Shown here one piece after another: positions 15,332 to 27,685 of a stretch of DNA of 64,000 bases (the first letter of the stretch is position 1; each line of letters starts with the position of its first letter). A model generated the notes under the pieces. It did not search any database, was not told the origin of the DNA, and saw nothing but the letters and a program-made list of their open reading frames with translations. The stretch is from Neocallimastix lanati (nom. inval.) (taxonomy: Eukaryota; Neocallimastigomycota; Neocallimastigomycetes; Neocallimastigales; Neocallimastigaceae). The stretch covers positions 46,001 to 110,000 of the forward strand of contig JACVTC010000224.1 of assembly GCA_016946835.1 (NCBI GenBank). The letters run 5' to 3'. The position numbers and the translations under genes are program-made.

Positions 15332-15405
15332 ATGGTTATATATTAATATTATTAAGTTTATTATGTCATGCATAAATTTATATTAACAATCATTTTAACC
15401 ATTCT

Positions 15406-15447
<42 letters not shown>

Positions 15448-15929
15448 CTAGGAAGAGAATACACTTCCAGTGCTTTATTAAATAGATTAAAATATTTTTA
15501 TGTATTATATATTTTTTTTAAAATAAAAAATACATTATATAATTTATATATATTATTTATAGATAAAAATAAAATATATATAATATATAATAAGATTAAT
15601 AAAAATAAAAAATAAAATTAAACATAAACAAATTTTAATTAATTATAGAAAATTTAATGTTAATAAAGAATAAAAATAAGTTCAAAAGTTAAAAAAATTT
15701 CGGTGTGATGTATACAATGTGGAGTAACATGATCACCAGTTTTAAATCTAAAATAATAAAAGAAAGAAGTAACATCTTTAAAATAGAAAGTGTGGTATCC
15801 ACTAAAACTCTCCCCTGAACCACAAGAAAGATCATCAACAAGTTGAATTACCTACTTAATAGGTTTTATGTTCGGAACTGTGTTGCTAGTAAAATGTGTA
15901 TTGATGATATAATTAACAGGACTTCTCAC
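15332..15929. other. AT-rich spacer with poly-T
   Basis: A poly-T tract sits at about 15410-15444, followed by AT-rich sequence. From about 15700 the base composition rises toward the decayed fragment at 15930-16190. No intact gene was seen. Confidence 0.5.
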
Positions 15930-16190
15930 TGCACCGTTCTTTTGCCATATCGGTACGACGTCGGCACTCTTGGTAATGAAAGAGTTTTTTTTACTAAACC
16001 TCTCTCAAAAAGTAACTCATGAGAGCTACTGATGTTCGGTATTGTATTAGCAAGATATTCAGCAAGTCCCCACAATATACGGAACAGTAGACCTCTGTGA
16101 ACTTTTTTATGAGTTGTTCACTTAAAATATCGAATTATAGATCATCTAAAGCTGAAATTCCACGAAGAAGGAATATATAAATATATCTGT
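15930..16190 (-). pseudogene. Decayed paralogue of the orphan gene at 36.8-37.4 kb
   Basis: Minus-strand translation gives VPYIVG and then, after a one-base shift, LAEYLANTIPNI. This matches VPYFVG-IAEFLTNVIPLI of the intact gene at 36778-37385. DNA blocks also match, for example CCCCACAATATACGGAACA against CCCCACAAAATACGGAACA, and the flanking CATNTCG...ACGTCG segment. There is no open frame, so this is a gene relic and probably a dispersed duplicate. Confidence 0.65.
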
Positions 16191-16491
16191 TTATGAAATT
16201 TTCATATTCTAAAATATTAGAATATGAAGGAAGTAAGGAAAGATTCCTTTCTTTATTTGCAAATAAAATGAAAAGGTCATCGATGATAAATATTCTGTGT
16301 AACTCGTATTTTATACATTTGTTATATATATAATAAATGTATTTATGTGATATACGTTCCTATATAAAGAATCATGAATCATGAATGTACTATCTACAAA
16401 TGTTTTATAATATTGAATAAATAAATAGCATATCATATCAATCATAATAATAATAGTAATAACAAAACAACAACAACAAAATAAAAAGAAC
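16191..16491. other. AT-rich spacer
   Basis: AT-rich sequence with a small inverted repeat (TTCATATTCTAAAATATTAGAATATGAA, arms of 12 bases around 16199-16226). No gene was seen. Confidence 0.5.
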
Positions 16492-18343
16492 TAAAATAAA
16501 ATAAAATAAAATAAAATAAATAAAATAAAATAAAATAAAATAAAATAAAATAAAATAAAATAAAATAAAATAAAATAAAATAAATAAAATAAAATAAAAT
16601 AAAATAAAATAAAATAAAATAAAATAAAATAAAATAAAATAAAATAAAATAAAATAAAATAAAATAAAATAAAATAAAATAAAATAAAATAAAATAAAAT
16701 AAAATAAAATAAAATAAAATAAAATAAAATAAAATAAAATAAAATAAAATAAAATAAAATAAAATAAAATAAAATAAAATAAAATAAATAAAATAAAATA
16801 AAATAAAATAAAATAAAATAAAATAAAATAAAATAAAATAAAATAAAATAAAATAAAATAAAATAAAATAAAATAAAATAAAATAAAATAAAATAAATAA
16901 AATAAAATAAAATAAAATAAAATAAAATAAAATAAAATAAAATAAAATAAAATAAAATAAAATAAAATAAAATAAAATAAAATAAAATAAAATAAAATAA
17001 AATAAAATAAAATAAATAAATAAAATAAAATAAATAAAATAAAATAAAATAAAATAAAATAAAATAAAATAAAATAAAATAAAATAAAATAAAATAAAAT
17101 AAAATAAAATAAAATAAAATAAAATAAAATAAAATAAAATAAAATAAAATAAAATAAAATAAAATAAAATAAAATAAAATAAAATAAAATAAAATAAAAT
17201 AAAATAAAATAAAATAAAATAAAATAAAATAAAATAAAATAAAATAAAATAAAATAAAATAAAATAAAATAAAATAAAATAAAATAAAATAAAATAAAAT
17301 AAAATAAAATAAAATAAAATAAAATAAAATAAAATAAAATAAAATAAAATAAAATAAAATAAAATAAAATAAAATAAAATAAAATAAAATAAAATAAAAT
17401 AAAATAAAATAAAATAAAATAAAATAAAATAAAATAAAATAAAATAAAATAAAATAAAATAAAATAAAATAAAATAAAATAAAATAAAATAAAATAAAAT
17501 AAAATAAAATAAAATAAAATAAAATAAAATAAAATAAAATAAAATAAAATAAAATAAAATAAATAAAATAAAATAAAATAAAATAAAATAAAATAAAATA
17601 AAATAAAATAAAATAAAATAAAATAAAATAAAATAAAATAAAATAAAATAAAATAAAATAAAATAAAATAAAATAAAATAAAATAAAATAAAATAAAATA
17701 AAATAAAATAAAATAAAATAAAATAAATAAAATAAAATAAAATAAAATAAAATAAAATAAAATAAAATAAAATAAAATAAAATAAAATAAAATAAAATAA
17801 AATAAAATAAAATAAAATAAATAGTTGAAATATGAATATAAAGTACAGATTGAATAAAATAAAATAAAATAAAATAAAATAAAATAAAATAAAATAAAAT
17901 AAAATAAAATAAAATAAAATAAAATAAAATAAAATAAAATAAAATAAAATAAAATAAAATAAAATAAAATAAAATAAAATAAAATAAAATAAAATAAAAT
18001 AAAATAAAATAAAATAAAATAAAATAAAATAAAATAAAATAAAATAAAATAAAATAAAATAAAATAAAATAAAATAAAATAAAATAAAATAAAATAAAAT
18101 AAAATAAAATAAAATAAATAGTTGAAATATGAATATAAAGTACAGATTGAATAAAATAAAATAAAATAAAATAAAATAAAATAAAATAAAATAAAATAAA
18201 ATAAAATAAAATAAAATAAAATAAAATAAAATAAAATAAAATAAAATAAAATAAAATAAAATAAAATAAAATAAAATAAAATAAAATAAAATAAAATAAA
18301 ATAAAATAAAATAAAATAAAATTAAATAAAATTAAATAAAATG
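16492..18343. repeat. (TAAAA)n array of about 1.85 kb with two minisatellite inserts
   Basis: A nearly pure AAAAT/TAAAA pentanucleotide array with occasional four-base units (TAAA). Two copies of a 36-base insert, core AATATAAAGTACAGATT, interrupt it at 17819-17855 and 18117-18152. The same insert family builds the minisatellite at 61.1-63.3 kb. Confidence 0.95.
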
Positions 18344-18854
18344 CTAAATAAAAAAAAAAAAAAAAAAAAAAAAAAATAAAAAGAAAAAAAAAATTTTTAA
18401 CTTCTTTTCATAGAATTTTTTTTGTATTATAAGAATTTTTTTTTTTTTTCTTAAAAAGAATTTTATTAATTTACTTTATTTAATTATTATCATCATCATT
18501 ATTATTTTATTTTTTTCCTTTTTTTTTTTTTTTTCTTATTCACCCTTGAATTAAAACATAAACTTTATTATTATTTTTTTATACTAAAAAATTGATTAAA
18601 ATAGATTAGGTATTTTTTATTTATTTATTTATTTAATATCTATTATAAATTTCTAACATAGATTGTATTATAAATAAATAAATAAACTAAAAAAGTGAAG
18701 AATTAAAAAAAGAATTTAAAAAAAAGGGATAGAATTTTTTTTTTTTTATTTTCCTTTTTTTAAAATGCATGTATTATAAGAAGTTTTATTTAATTTTTTA
18801 AAATTATTATTATTATTTTTTTTATAAAAAAAAAAATAAAAATAGAACTATTTC
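18344..18854. other. 3' flank of the ArgRS gene
   Basis: AT-rich with poly-A and poly-T runs and (TTTA)n. It probably contains the 3' UTR and poly(A) site of the minus-strand gene that ends at 18855. No gene was seen. Confidence 0.5.
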
Positions 18855-21409
18855 TTACATCTTTTCTAATGGACGAATACCTAAAATACTTAAAGCATTA
18901 TGTAAGGTAATTCTAGCACAGGTATATAAAGCTAATCTAGCCTTAGCAACATTTTCTTCTTGACCTTGAACCCATAAGGCTTCTAAGGCTTGAGAAACAG
19001 CATGAGCTAACTTCATACAGTAAGAAACTACCATACATGGTTCTAATTGAACTGGTAAAGATTTAACTAATTCTGGGTATTGAGAAATAAGGATAATAAG
19101 ATCCTTAGCTTCCTTTTCCTTTAAGCAAGAAACATCAATGTTTTCGTCAATAACATATTGGCTTTGGTTACGAGCTAATGAGCAAAGACGAGCGTGAGCA
19201 TATTGTAAGTATGGTCCAGTATCACCTTCAAAGGATAACATTCTGTTCCAGTCAAGTTCATATCCCTTAACACGACGAGACATCATATCTTGAATCATAA
19301 CAGCAGACATACCAACAATATCAGAAACATATTCTGGATCTTCAATTTGCTTGTACTTAACTTCATTCTTCTTCATGACATCATGCATTTCATTCTTAGT
19401 GGCATCAAGAATTTCTTCTAAGAAAACAACGGTACCCTTACGAGTACTCATTTGACCGTCCTTAGATTTAACTAAACCGAAGTTAATGTGGTGACATTGT
19501 GGAGCCCATGGCATACCCATTAATTCAAGAATCTTGAATAATTGATTGAAGTGGTGATCTTGTTGAGCACCGACGATATAATACATAGAATCAAACTTGT
19601 AGGTACGGTAACGTTCAATAGCAGCAGCAATATCACGAGTAATGTATAAAGTAGTACCATCAGTCTTAGCAATAATAGCTGCACCAAGTTTATATTTCTT
19701 TAAGTTAACAATTTGAGCACCTTCAGATTCTTCTAATAAGTTTAATTCCTTTAATTGGTTTAAGACTTCAACCATACCGGCAGAATACATGGATTCACCA
19801 GAATAAACATCGAAGTTGACATTTAAACGATTGTAAATTTCCTTGTATTTAACAATAGATAAGTTTCTGAACTTAGACCACAATGCAAGAGCTTCTTCAT
19901 CACCATCTTCCATCTTTTTGAAGTAAGCTCTAGCTTCGTCATGAACAGCTGGATTCTCAGAGGCATCTCTGTTAACATTAACGTAGACATGGAATAAATG
20001 TTTAATTGGATCCTTTTGTAATTCTTCATCATTACCGTACTTCTTATAACCGACAGCTAATAAACCATATTGTTTACCCCAATCACCTAAGTAATTGATA
20101 CTAATAGTCTTGTGACCGTTGGCCTTTAATACATTTTGGACAAAGTTACCAATAATAGTACTTCTTAAGTGACCAGCATGGAATGGCTTAGCAATGTTTG
20201 GACTACTGAATTCAACAACAGAAACTTTACCAGCACCACTAGCATTAATACCATAATTTTCATTTAATGATAAAACTCTTGGAATTAATATGTCACGGAG
20301 CTTTTCTTTAGAAATAGAGAAGTTTAAGAACATACCAACTGAATTTGTGGAAGTAATGTATTCATTGGTTTGGAACTATATTATTATTTTTTTTTCAATA
20401 TTTTATTTAATATACAATTTAAACATTAAATTATATATAAATACAAAAAAAAGATAATTTTTAATATTATTAATAGTTCATATAAAATTGTAAAATAATA
20501 TTTAAACTTAATTATACATTCTTAATTTTATTATTTGAGAGAATCTTTTACTAACAATTTATTATATTTATATTTATTGTATTTAAATTTATTTTTTTAT
20601 TTTTTATAATTATAAATTTTTTTATTTTTTATAATTATATATTTTTTAAATGCATTTAATTATATGTTATCTAAGAAATAAAATAAAATAAATAAATATA
20701 AAAATATATATATTACCTTTTTACTGAATTCTGAAGCTAATTCATTTGGTTTTCCTTGAAGACGTAATCTAGCAATTGGAATACAGTAATCACCGAATTC
20801 TGGATTAGCTGGTGGTGATAATAAAGTAAAAATGGTTTTCTTATCAGCACCAGATAAACTAGAAAGTTGCTCAGCAATTTTAATCTTAAAGATATCATTA
20901 ACATCTGCAGTACTAAGAGCATCTTTAATAATTTTAGCAGCTTCAACAGCTTCGGGTAAGTTATCAATTTTGTTGAACCAATTAGTGAAAGCTTCAGAAG
21001 TTTTTTGTTGTGGATTGACCTTAAAGTAATCATAAGCAACAATATCAGCTAAAGAAATTTCAGAACCAAGAATATAATTACCTTCAGCAGAGTTAATAAC
21101 CTTTAAAACCTCAGAAATACGACCATTTCTAATATTGTCTAAAACATCATCAACAATAATTTGATTTGATAATGATAAAGAAGAATATAATGGTTTTGAT
21201 GCTATTCTGGCGAAGTATCTAGAAACACTACATTTTCCAATTAACATTTTCTTAGTGTTATCTTCTTCAGTTGGTAAAATGTGAAGTACAACTGGGTTGG
21301 TTTCATCAAAAGAAGCTAAACCAACCTTTAATTTCTTTTCAACATTAGCTAAAAGGTATGTTATAACTTCAGCGTATGGTAATTTTGATGATTCGAAAAC
21401 TAAAAACAT
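18855..21409 (-). CDS. Arginyl-tRNA synthetase, cytosolic, with N-terminal GST-like domain
   Basis: Two exons: 21409-20717 and 20375-18855, with a 341-bp GT-AG phase-0 intron, giving 737 residues. It charges tRNA-Arg with arginine in the cytosol. Residues 1-165 form a GST-like fold: SVSRYFARIA, a VDD...LD segment, then GSEISLADIVAYDYF and a terminal EAVEAAKII helix. The ArgRS Add-1 domain follows (about 190-260), then the catalytic core with the HAGH form of the HIGH motif at 297-300, GDWGKQ and MSTRKG at 540-545, and an anticodon-binding helical domain ending in RPLEKM. From about residue 190 it aligns to yeast ArgRS along its whole length. The GST-like part is the odd feature. In other synthetases such domains mediate complex assembly, so a docking role is inferred. 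A CCAAT heptamer lies 233 bases upstream. Confidence 0.95.
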
Positions 21410-21641
21410 TTTCTCACTTTATTATTATTTTTACTATTTATATTTATATTATTAATAAAGATAAAAACAATAAAAATGTAAATAATAATATATATATATT
21501 AATTTTTAAATCTGTAAATATTAAATAATATTATAGTTTGTTTATTATATATATATATTTATGATTATGTGCAAAGAAAAAAAAAATTTTTTTAAAAAAA
21601 AGATATAAATACATTATTTTTTTTTTTTTGTTTTTGGTAAA

Positions 21642-21648
21642 TGATTGG
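21642..21648 (-). promoter_or_regulatory. CCAAT box upstream of ArgRS gene
   Basis: CCAATCA on the minus strand, 233 bases before the ATG. The same heptamer precedes three other housekeeping genes. It is a candidate HAP/NF-Y site by consensus only. Confidence 0.4.
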
Positions 21649-21925
21649 TTAAAATAGTTTTAATATTTATAATTTAATAAATGTAGTAAATCAAAGCATT
21701 ATATATTTTGTAAATAATAAATTGTTTTTACATTATTAAATATTTATAAAATTTAGTAAAATTAAATATTAAGAATAAATATATTTGGTAATACTATATA
21801 TTCTTAAATATTGATATTTTTAAATTTTTAAATGATGAAATAACTAAATAAATATTTACCCCTTTGCAACAAAATTTTATTCCATTATAATATTTCTATT
21901 ATATTGATTATCTTTTAATATTTTT

Positions 21926-22046
21926 ATAATTTTTATAATTTTTTATAATTTTTTATAATTTTTTATAATTTTTTATAATTTTTTATAATTTTTTATAATC
22001 TTTTATAATTTTTTATAATCTTTTATAATCTTTTATAATTTTTATA
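21926..22046. repeat. Tandem 9-11 bp repeat (TTTTTTATAAT)
   Basis: About 12 consecutive units, some with a T-to-C change (TATAATC). Confidence 0.85.
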
Positions 22047-23029
22047 ATCTTTTAAAATCTTTAAATAATACTTTTAATAGTTCACTAACACTATTAAATG
22101 TATTTTTAATAGATTTTGAAATGATGAAATATATTAATAAAATTTAATTATTTACCACATTATAAAAATATTTCTATTTACTCATCTTTATTTAATATAT
22201 TATAACATATATTAAAGTATTTCATTTTTTAATACTATAGTCTTTAATATATATTTTATTGTTCGTTGAGTTAAAAGTTTTATTATGATAGTATATTTTT
22301 TGTATAAACGGTTAAAATATGTTTTTTTTGTATATTTTTTTTCTTCAAAACTTTATTTTATAATTTTTAAATATATTAAAAATTATTTTGTGTCTTGTTC
22401 AACAAAAATTAATATTAATGTCAATAATATTTAATAAGTATTAAAACACTTTTATATCAATTTTTAGTTTGATATATTTAACATATTTAATATAGTATTT
22501 TACTAAAAAAAAAAAAATTAATAATTGCTTAGGTATTTCAATATATACTAATTTAAGATGATATAATTTAATATTTTTTGAAATTTATTGTTTTATAAAT
22601 ATTATAATATATATTCTAGGCTTAATTATTATAGATGGTAAGAAAAAGTGTATATTATAGTTTAATAATTGAAAATGTTTTATATATATTATTTATAAGT
22701 AAATTCATAAGCAAACAAATAGCAAAAAACAAATATTTAATTGAGATTATATTGAACATGCTCTAATGAACAAGCAATTTTTAATACGTAATAAAAGAAT
22801 TTATTATATTAATAATGAATAATTTCATTATTTAATAAAAATAAAACAAAACTTAAAACTGAAAATATATTGATTATTTTATATAAAAGTATAAAAGCTA
22901 ATAAATAAAATAAAAAATAAACGTTTATTTTTATTTATATAATAAATTATATATATATATATTTTTTAAAAAAACATATTTTTTTTTGGTGAATAATTTT
23001 TTGGAAAACATATTTAAAAATAAATAAAC

Positions 23030-23060
23030 AAACAAACAAACAAATAAATAAATATATAGA

Positions 23061-23119
<59 letters not shown>

Positions 23120-23125
23120 ATTATT
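23030..23125. repeat. (AAAC)/(TAAA)n tetranucleotide tract
   Basis: Begins with AAAC units and continues as TAAA/TAAAT units. The minus-strand open frame over it is low complexity. Confidence 0.85.
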
Positions 23126-23482
23126 AATTAACAAACCAACAAATAAATAAGAATAGAACAGAACAAGACGAAATAAAAAAAAAATTAAATAATTTTTGAT
23201 TATTTAAAATTTATTATTAATATTTTTTATGAATTTTATTAAAAATTTATAATTAAATCATTTTATTTAAAACAATTGTTAGTTTATATTGGTTAATAAA
23301 GTATATTATTTAATGGATATTATTCAAAAATATGATAATAAAATTAAAAATATTTTAGATCTTTTTTAATTAATAATCTTTTATTTTATGAATTAAAATA
23401 TTTTGTTTAAATAAATTATAAAGAATTATTATATTCGATTACCACTTTTATTGTTTTATTTTATTTTATTTAAATATATAAA

Positions 23483-24196
23483 ATGAGTCATCAACGTTCA
23501 ACTAGAGTAGTTTTTGGTACTTTTTTTTTATTTTATTTTGTTTCTTTTTACTTTTAAATATATTTATTTTGTTATTTTTAATATATTTTTAATAATAATT
23601 TATTAAATATATAAAATATATAAATATGTTTTTTAACAATTTATAGTTGGAAATATACCTTGTAAGTATCGCTTTATTTTTAAAATTTATAATATTATTA
23701 TATATATATATTTAAAAAGCAATTATTAATATATATATATTCTTTTTTGATTGTTTCTTACTTATATGAATAATTATTAAAGATGACTATACAGAAGAAC
23801 AACTTACCGAGGTCTTTAAAGAAGTAGGACCAGTTGTTTCTTTTAGGTATAAATATATATACAAAAATTAATTTTATATAAAAATAAATTTGTTATTTAT
23901 ATTATTTTATTTATTTATTTATTTATTTATTTTTTTATAATTTTATTAAAGATTGGTATTTGATAGGGAATCAGGAAAACCTCGTGGTTATGGTAATGAA
24001 TTATTACTTAATAGTGTTAACAATATTTTTTTTTTAAAAAAAATAATTTATACTGTAATAAAAAACATTAGATGAAAAAGTAATTAATGAAAAAAATTAT
24101 CAAAATAAAAATAAAAATAAAAAATAAAATAAAATAAAATAAATAAATAATAAATAAAAAAAAAAAATAAAATAAAATAAAATAAATAAATAATAA

Positions 24197-24232
<36 letters not shown>

Positions 24233-26090
24233 AAAAGGATTTTGTGAATATCAAGATGCCGAAACTGCTGCTAGTGCCGTAAGAAACTATAAACATACTT
24301 AGGGAAATTAATAAATTTTAAAATATATAATTATTCCCTAAGATGTTGAGATTATCAGTATTTCTCTTGGCAAGAATGAAATAAATTATTATTATTAATA
24401 ATAATTTTATTTAATTATTTTATTTTTTTAAATAATAATAATAAATTATTATTATTAGTAATAATGAATTTTGATAATTGGAGGAAAACTTAATGAATTT
24501 AAATTAAGAAGTTTCCTACCTATTTTATATTGAATTTTTATTATTTTTTTTATTATTATTAATATTTGAATAAAATACTGAATTCCTATGAAGTAGGAGG
24601 AAGAGAATTAAGAGTTGATTATGCAGATAATGATAAAGATGATAATCATGATAATAGAGGAAATAATAGTAACAATAACAGTAACAATAGTAATAATAAT
24701 AATACAGGAAATAACAATTTTCAACATGATGATGTAATAATATATTAAAATGATAAATCATTAATAAAATAATAATAAAATAAACATTGAAATATAGATA
24801 TAAATGAATTAACATTCATTTGAATTTATGCTCATAATTTAATAAATATAATTGAATTATTAATTATTAATATTTTTAGAATCGTAAAAATTTCAATAAT
24901 AGAACAAATAATATTCAAAATACTTTACAAAATAACAATTCACAAAATCAACAACAAAATCAACAAAATCAATCAATTGTTGATTCAATTCAAAATACAG
25001 TTAATATGCTTCCACAAAGAGAATTACTTGAATTAATGTCTCAAATTAAAGTATATATTAAAAATAAATTTAATTAATTCATAAAGTTTTTTATTTATTT
25101 ATTTAATTATTATTATTGTTATATAATTATAAAAGACGTTAGTTGAAACAAACCCAGTTGCAGCGAGAAATTTTTTAATGATGAATCCACAATTCTCATA
25201 TGCTATATTTCAAGTAATAATAATGATATGATCAAATAATTAAAATAACACAAAAATTACATTTTACTTATTTTAATTTTACTTACTTAATATTATTATT
25301 GATTAATAATTATAAAGGCTCTTTTAACTTTAAATATAGTAGATCCAAATGTAATACAGGTAATATTATGATAATGAAATTTTATTTTAAAAGTTTATAT
25401 TTATGTATTTTTAATCTTTTTAATATTTAAATAACATATAACTAAATAATAATGTTATAAAAATAAAAATATTTATAGAGAATATTACAAGTTCATATGA
25501 ATGATTCTAATGCATCAATGCAAAATCCCCAAATGCAGCAACAACAAAATCAAAATATGAATATGAATAATCAAAGTATGAATATGAGTAGTATTAAACA
25601 ACAGTCAAATTCACAATTTAATGGTAGATAAATTTAATATTAATATTTTTAATAATATAATAATATGAACCTAATTTTTTTTTTCATGAAATAAAATAAA
25701 ATAGGTGGAGATATGTTACCTGAACAACAAAAGGTTAATTAGAATTATACTGTTGATAACTATATACTTATAATTATTTTATAAATTATTAAATTTATAA
25801 TATATATGATATTATTTTTATTTATTTATTCTATTAACTAGCAATTATTAATGCAAGTAATGAATTTGACTCAAGATCAAATAAATAGTCTTCCACCAGA
25901 TCAACGTGAAAATATTTTAGCTTTAGTACGTTAAAAAGATAAAAAAGTTTTTATTTTTATTTTTATTTTTTTTTTTTAAAAAAATATATTATTTATTAAA
26001 GATTATATATTTAACATTTTTATTATTAATTATTATATTATTATTTTTATAAAAATAATGTAGAAGGCACAAATTATGGGATCATCATAA
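23483..26090 (+). CDS. CstF-64/RNA15-type cleavage and polyadenylation RNA-binding protein
   Basis: Thirteen exons: 23483-23516, 23647-23661, 23783-23846, 23952-23992, 24238-24288, 24579-24733, 24880-25050, 25136-25213, 25318-25359, 25479-25623, 25705-25733, 25842-25925, 26064-26090; 311 residues. It binds U/GU-rich downstream elements of pre-mRNA during 3'-end cleavage. The RRM spans about 8-85 (RNP2 VVFVGNIP, RNP1 GKPRGYGFCEY). The CSTF2 hinge (about 160-225, PQRELLELMSQIK to NPNVIQ-like helices) binds CstF-77. A Gln/Asn/Met-rich linker follows, then the C-terminal three-helix domain (QLLMQVMNLTQDQINSLPP). Exon 2 is only 15 bases. Twelve exons follow GT-AG rules on their shared borders. The exon 5/6 junction, inside the codon for Leu69, has no GT-AG solution and reads as AT-AC. 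Confidence 0.9.
24289..24578 (+). other. Non-canonical AT-AC intron in the CstF-64 gene
   Basis: The RRM frame requires ...VRN from exon 5 and LNSYEVGG from exon 6. No AG occurs between about 24521 and 24578 and stops fill that interval, so no GT-AG intron gives an open frame. Cutting at ATAAAC...AATAC restores Leu69 exactly. The 290-base insert holds two internal stem-loops (24299-24343 and 24483-24520). Confidence 0.55.
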
Positions 26091-27073
26091 TTTAATTCAT
26101 ATTAAAATCATTAATTACATATCAATAGTATATTATAATCATAAAATTTATATCAAAAGAAATATAAATAATTATCATTTAGAATACTCTGTATATACAA
26201 AATAAATAATATATATATATAATAAAATAAATAAATAAATAAAAATTGAAAATTTTTAAACAATTTTAAATACAATTAATTTAATAATACAGTTTTAATA
26301 TTTTAATCTGTAAAATAAAAAAAAATGAAGTAAATAAAAATTATAAACATTATATAAAAAAAATATATATATATAAATGCTTAATTGTGTAAGATTATTA
26401 ATAAAATTCTTATTCAGTTTTTATATATAAAATAATTATATCTAATTTATAATATAACTGCATTATTATTATTATTATTATTATTGTCATTTAAATTTAT
26501 ATAAATATAATATATGAAATTGATTTTTATAAAATTAAAAACTAATATTTATAAAAGACAGCAAATTTAATTATTAATTTTTAATCTATTTTGAGAGAGT
26601 TAATAAATTATTAATAAATTATTTAAATGCTTCAAAATTCAGGTTAAAAATAATATGTATAAATATATTTTTAATTTAATATTTGATAACAACATTACAG
26701 TAATAATAATTAATAAATAATATTAATATAAGCTAAATAGTAAGAAAAAAAATGAAAATTACTTTTACTATCAATTTATTAAAATTGATAGAAATCTTTA
26801 TGGGAAGAAATGACTTGGATAACAATAAATATTAAAAATTATATATATAATAATAAAAGTATAAATAAATCACTTCTATGTAGAATTATCATATATTTAT
26901 ATAATTTATTGAATTAAAGAATATATCACGTTATATATAATTATTATTTGATTGGTTACTTGCTAATAATTTTTTATCATGAAAAAGAAAAGAAATGGAT
27001 AATAACAAAATTTAATTTCCCTCTTTCGCATAAAATTATTTAAATTAATTTTAAATAAGAAAAGAACACAAAA
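26091..27073. other. Intergenic region, promoter of the eS21 gene
   Basis: AT-rich, with (ATT)n at about 26464 and a short inverted repeat at about 26764-26790. A CCAAT box in reverse orientation lies at 26949-26955. No gene was seen. Confidence 0.5.
26949..26955 (-). promoter_or_regulatory. CCAAT box upstream of the eS21 gene
   Basis: TGATTGG on the plus strand (CCAATCA on the minus), 119 bases before the ATG. The site is opposite in orientation to the gene. Confidence 0.4.
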
Positions 27074-27685
27074 TGGTATATGATGTTTTAATTTTATTAT
27101 GTAGTTTTTATTTTATTGTGTTATGATTATATATTTATTTATTAATGGATGATTATTATTTATCTATTTTTTTTTATTTATAATATTAATCCTAAATTTA
27201 ATAAAAATTATTAATTAATGAATAGCAAAACGATAAGGGAAAACTCGTTGATCTTTACATCCCAAGAAAGTGGTTAGTAATAAATTATATCCGAAGCAAT
27301 TTTTGAATAATAGTAATTATATTTAATGGATGAATGTATAATAATGAATGTTGATTTATTATTGTAATTTAAAATAGCTCTGCCACTGGTCGTCTTATCA
27401 CTGCTAAGGACCACGCTTCCGTCCAAATTAACATTGGTGATGTTGACCCAGAAACTGGTCTTTACACCAAGTCTTTCACTACCTTTGCTTTCTCTGGTAA
27501 TGTCAGATCCCAAGGTGAATCCAACGATTCTCTCGACAGATTAGCTACCCAATCTGGTTACCTTAAGAAGTAAATATTTAATAATTTAAAATTTATTAAT
27601 ATAAGTGTATAATTATTAATTATTGTTTTAATTATCTTTTTAATTGTAATTAATTTATTATAGTACCTGGTCTTACGTCCAATAA
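27074..27685 (+). CDS. RPS21: 40S ribosomal protein eS21 (RPS21)
   Basis: Four exons: 27074-27076, 27226-27272, 27378-27569 and 27664-27685, giving 87 residues, the same length as yeast Rps21. The protein is a small-subunit component near uS2 and is needed for 18S rRNA maturation. Visible family signatures are [19 protein letters not shown], the KDHASVQI segment, [11 protein letters not shown] and a WSYVQ end. The first exon is only the ATG, followed directly by a GTATAT donor. The second and third introns are phase 2. All introns are GT-AG and 94-149 bases long. Codons of exon 3 are rich in C-ending forms, as expected for a highly expressed gene. A CCAAT box is 119 bases upstream. The call is firm. 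Confidence 0.96.

Larger units (their letters stand above)
21410..23482. other. Divergent intergenic region between ArgRS and CstF-64 genes
   Basis: This 2.07-kb stretch holds both promoters. It contains a CCAAT box at 21642-21648 facing the ArgRS gene, a tandem array of about 12 TTTTTTATAAT-like units at 21926-22046, and a (TAAA)n tract at 23030-23125. No gene could be supported. Confidence 0.5.

Noticed and set aside
22931-23134. Minus-strand open frame of Leu-Phe-Ile-Tyr repeats
   Set aside because: Translation of a (TAAA)n tract.
24279-24284. GTAAGA as the donor of the CstF-64 intron
   Set aside because: It would remove conserved residues of the RRM, and no AG acceptor upstream of exon 6 gives an open frame.
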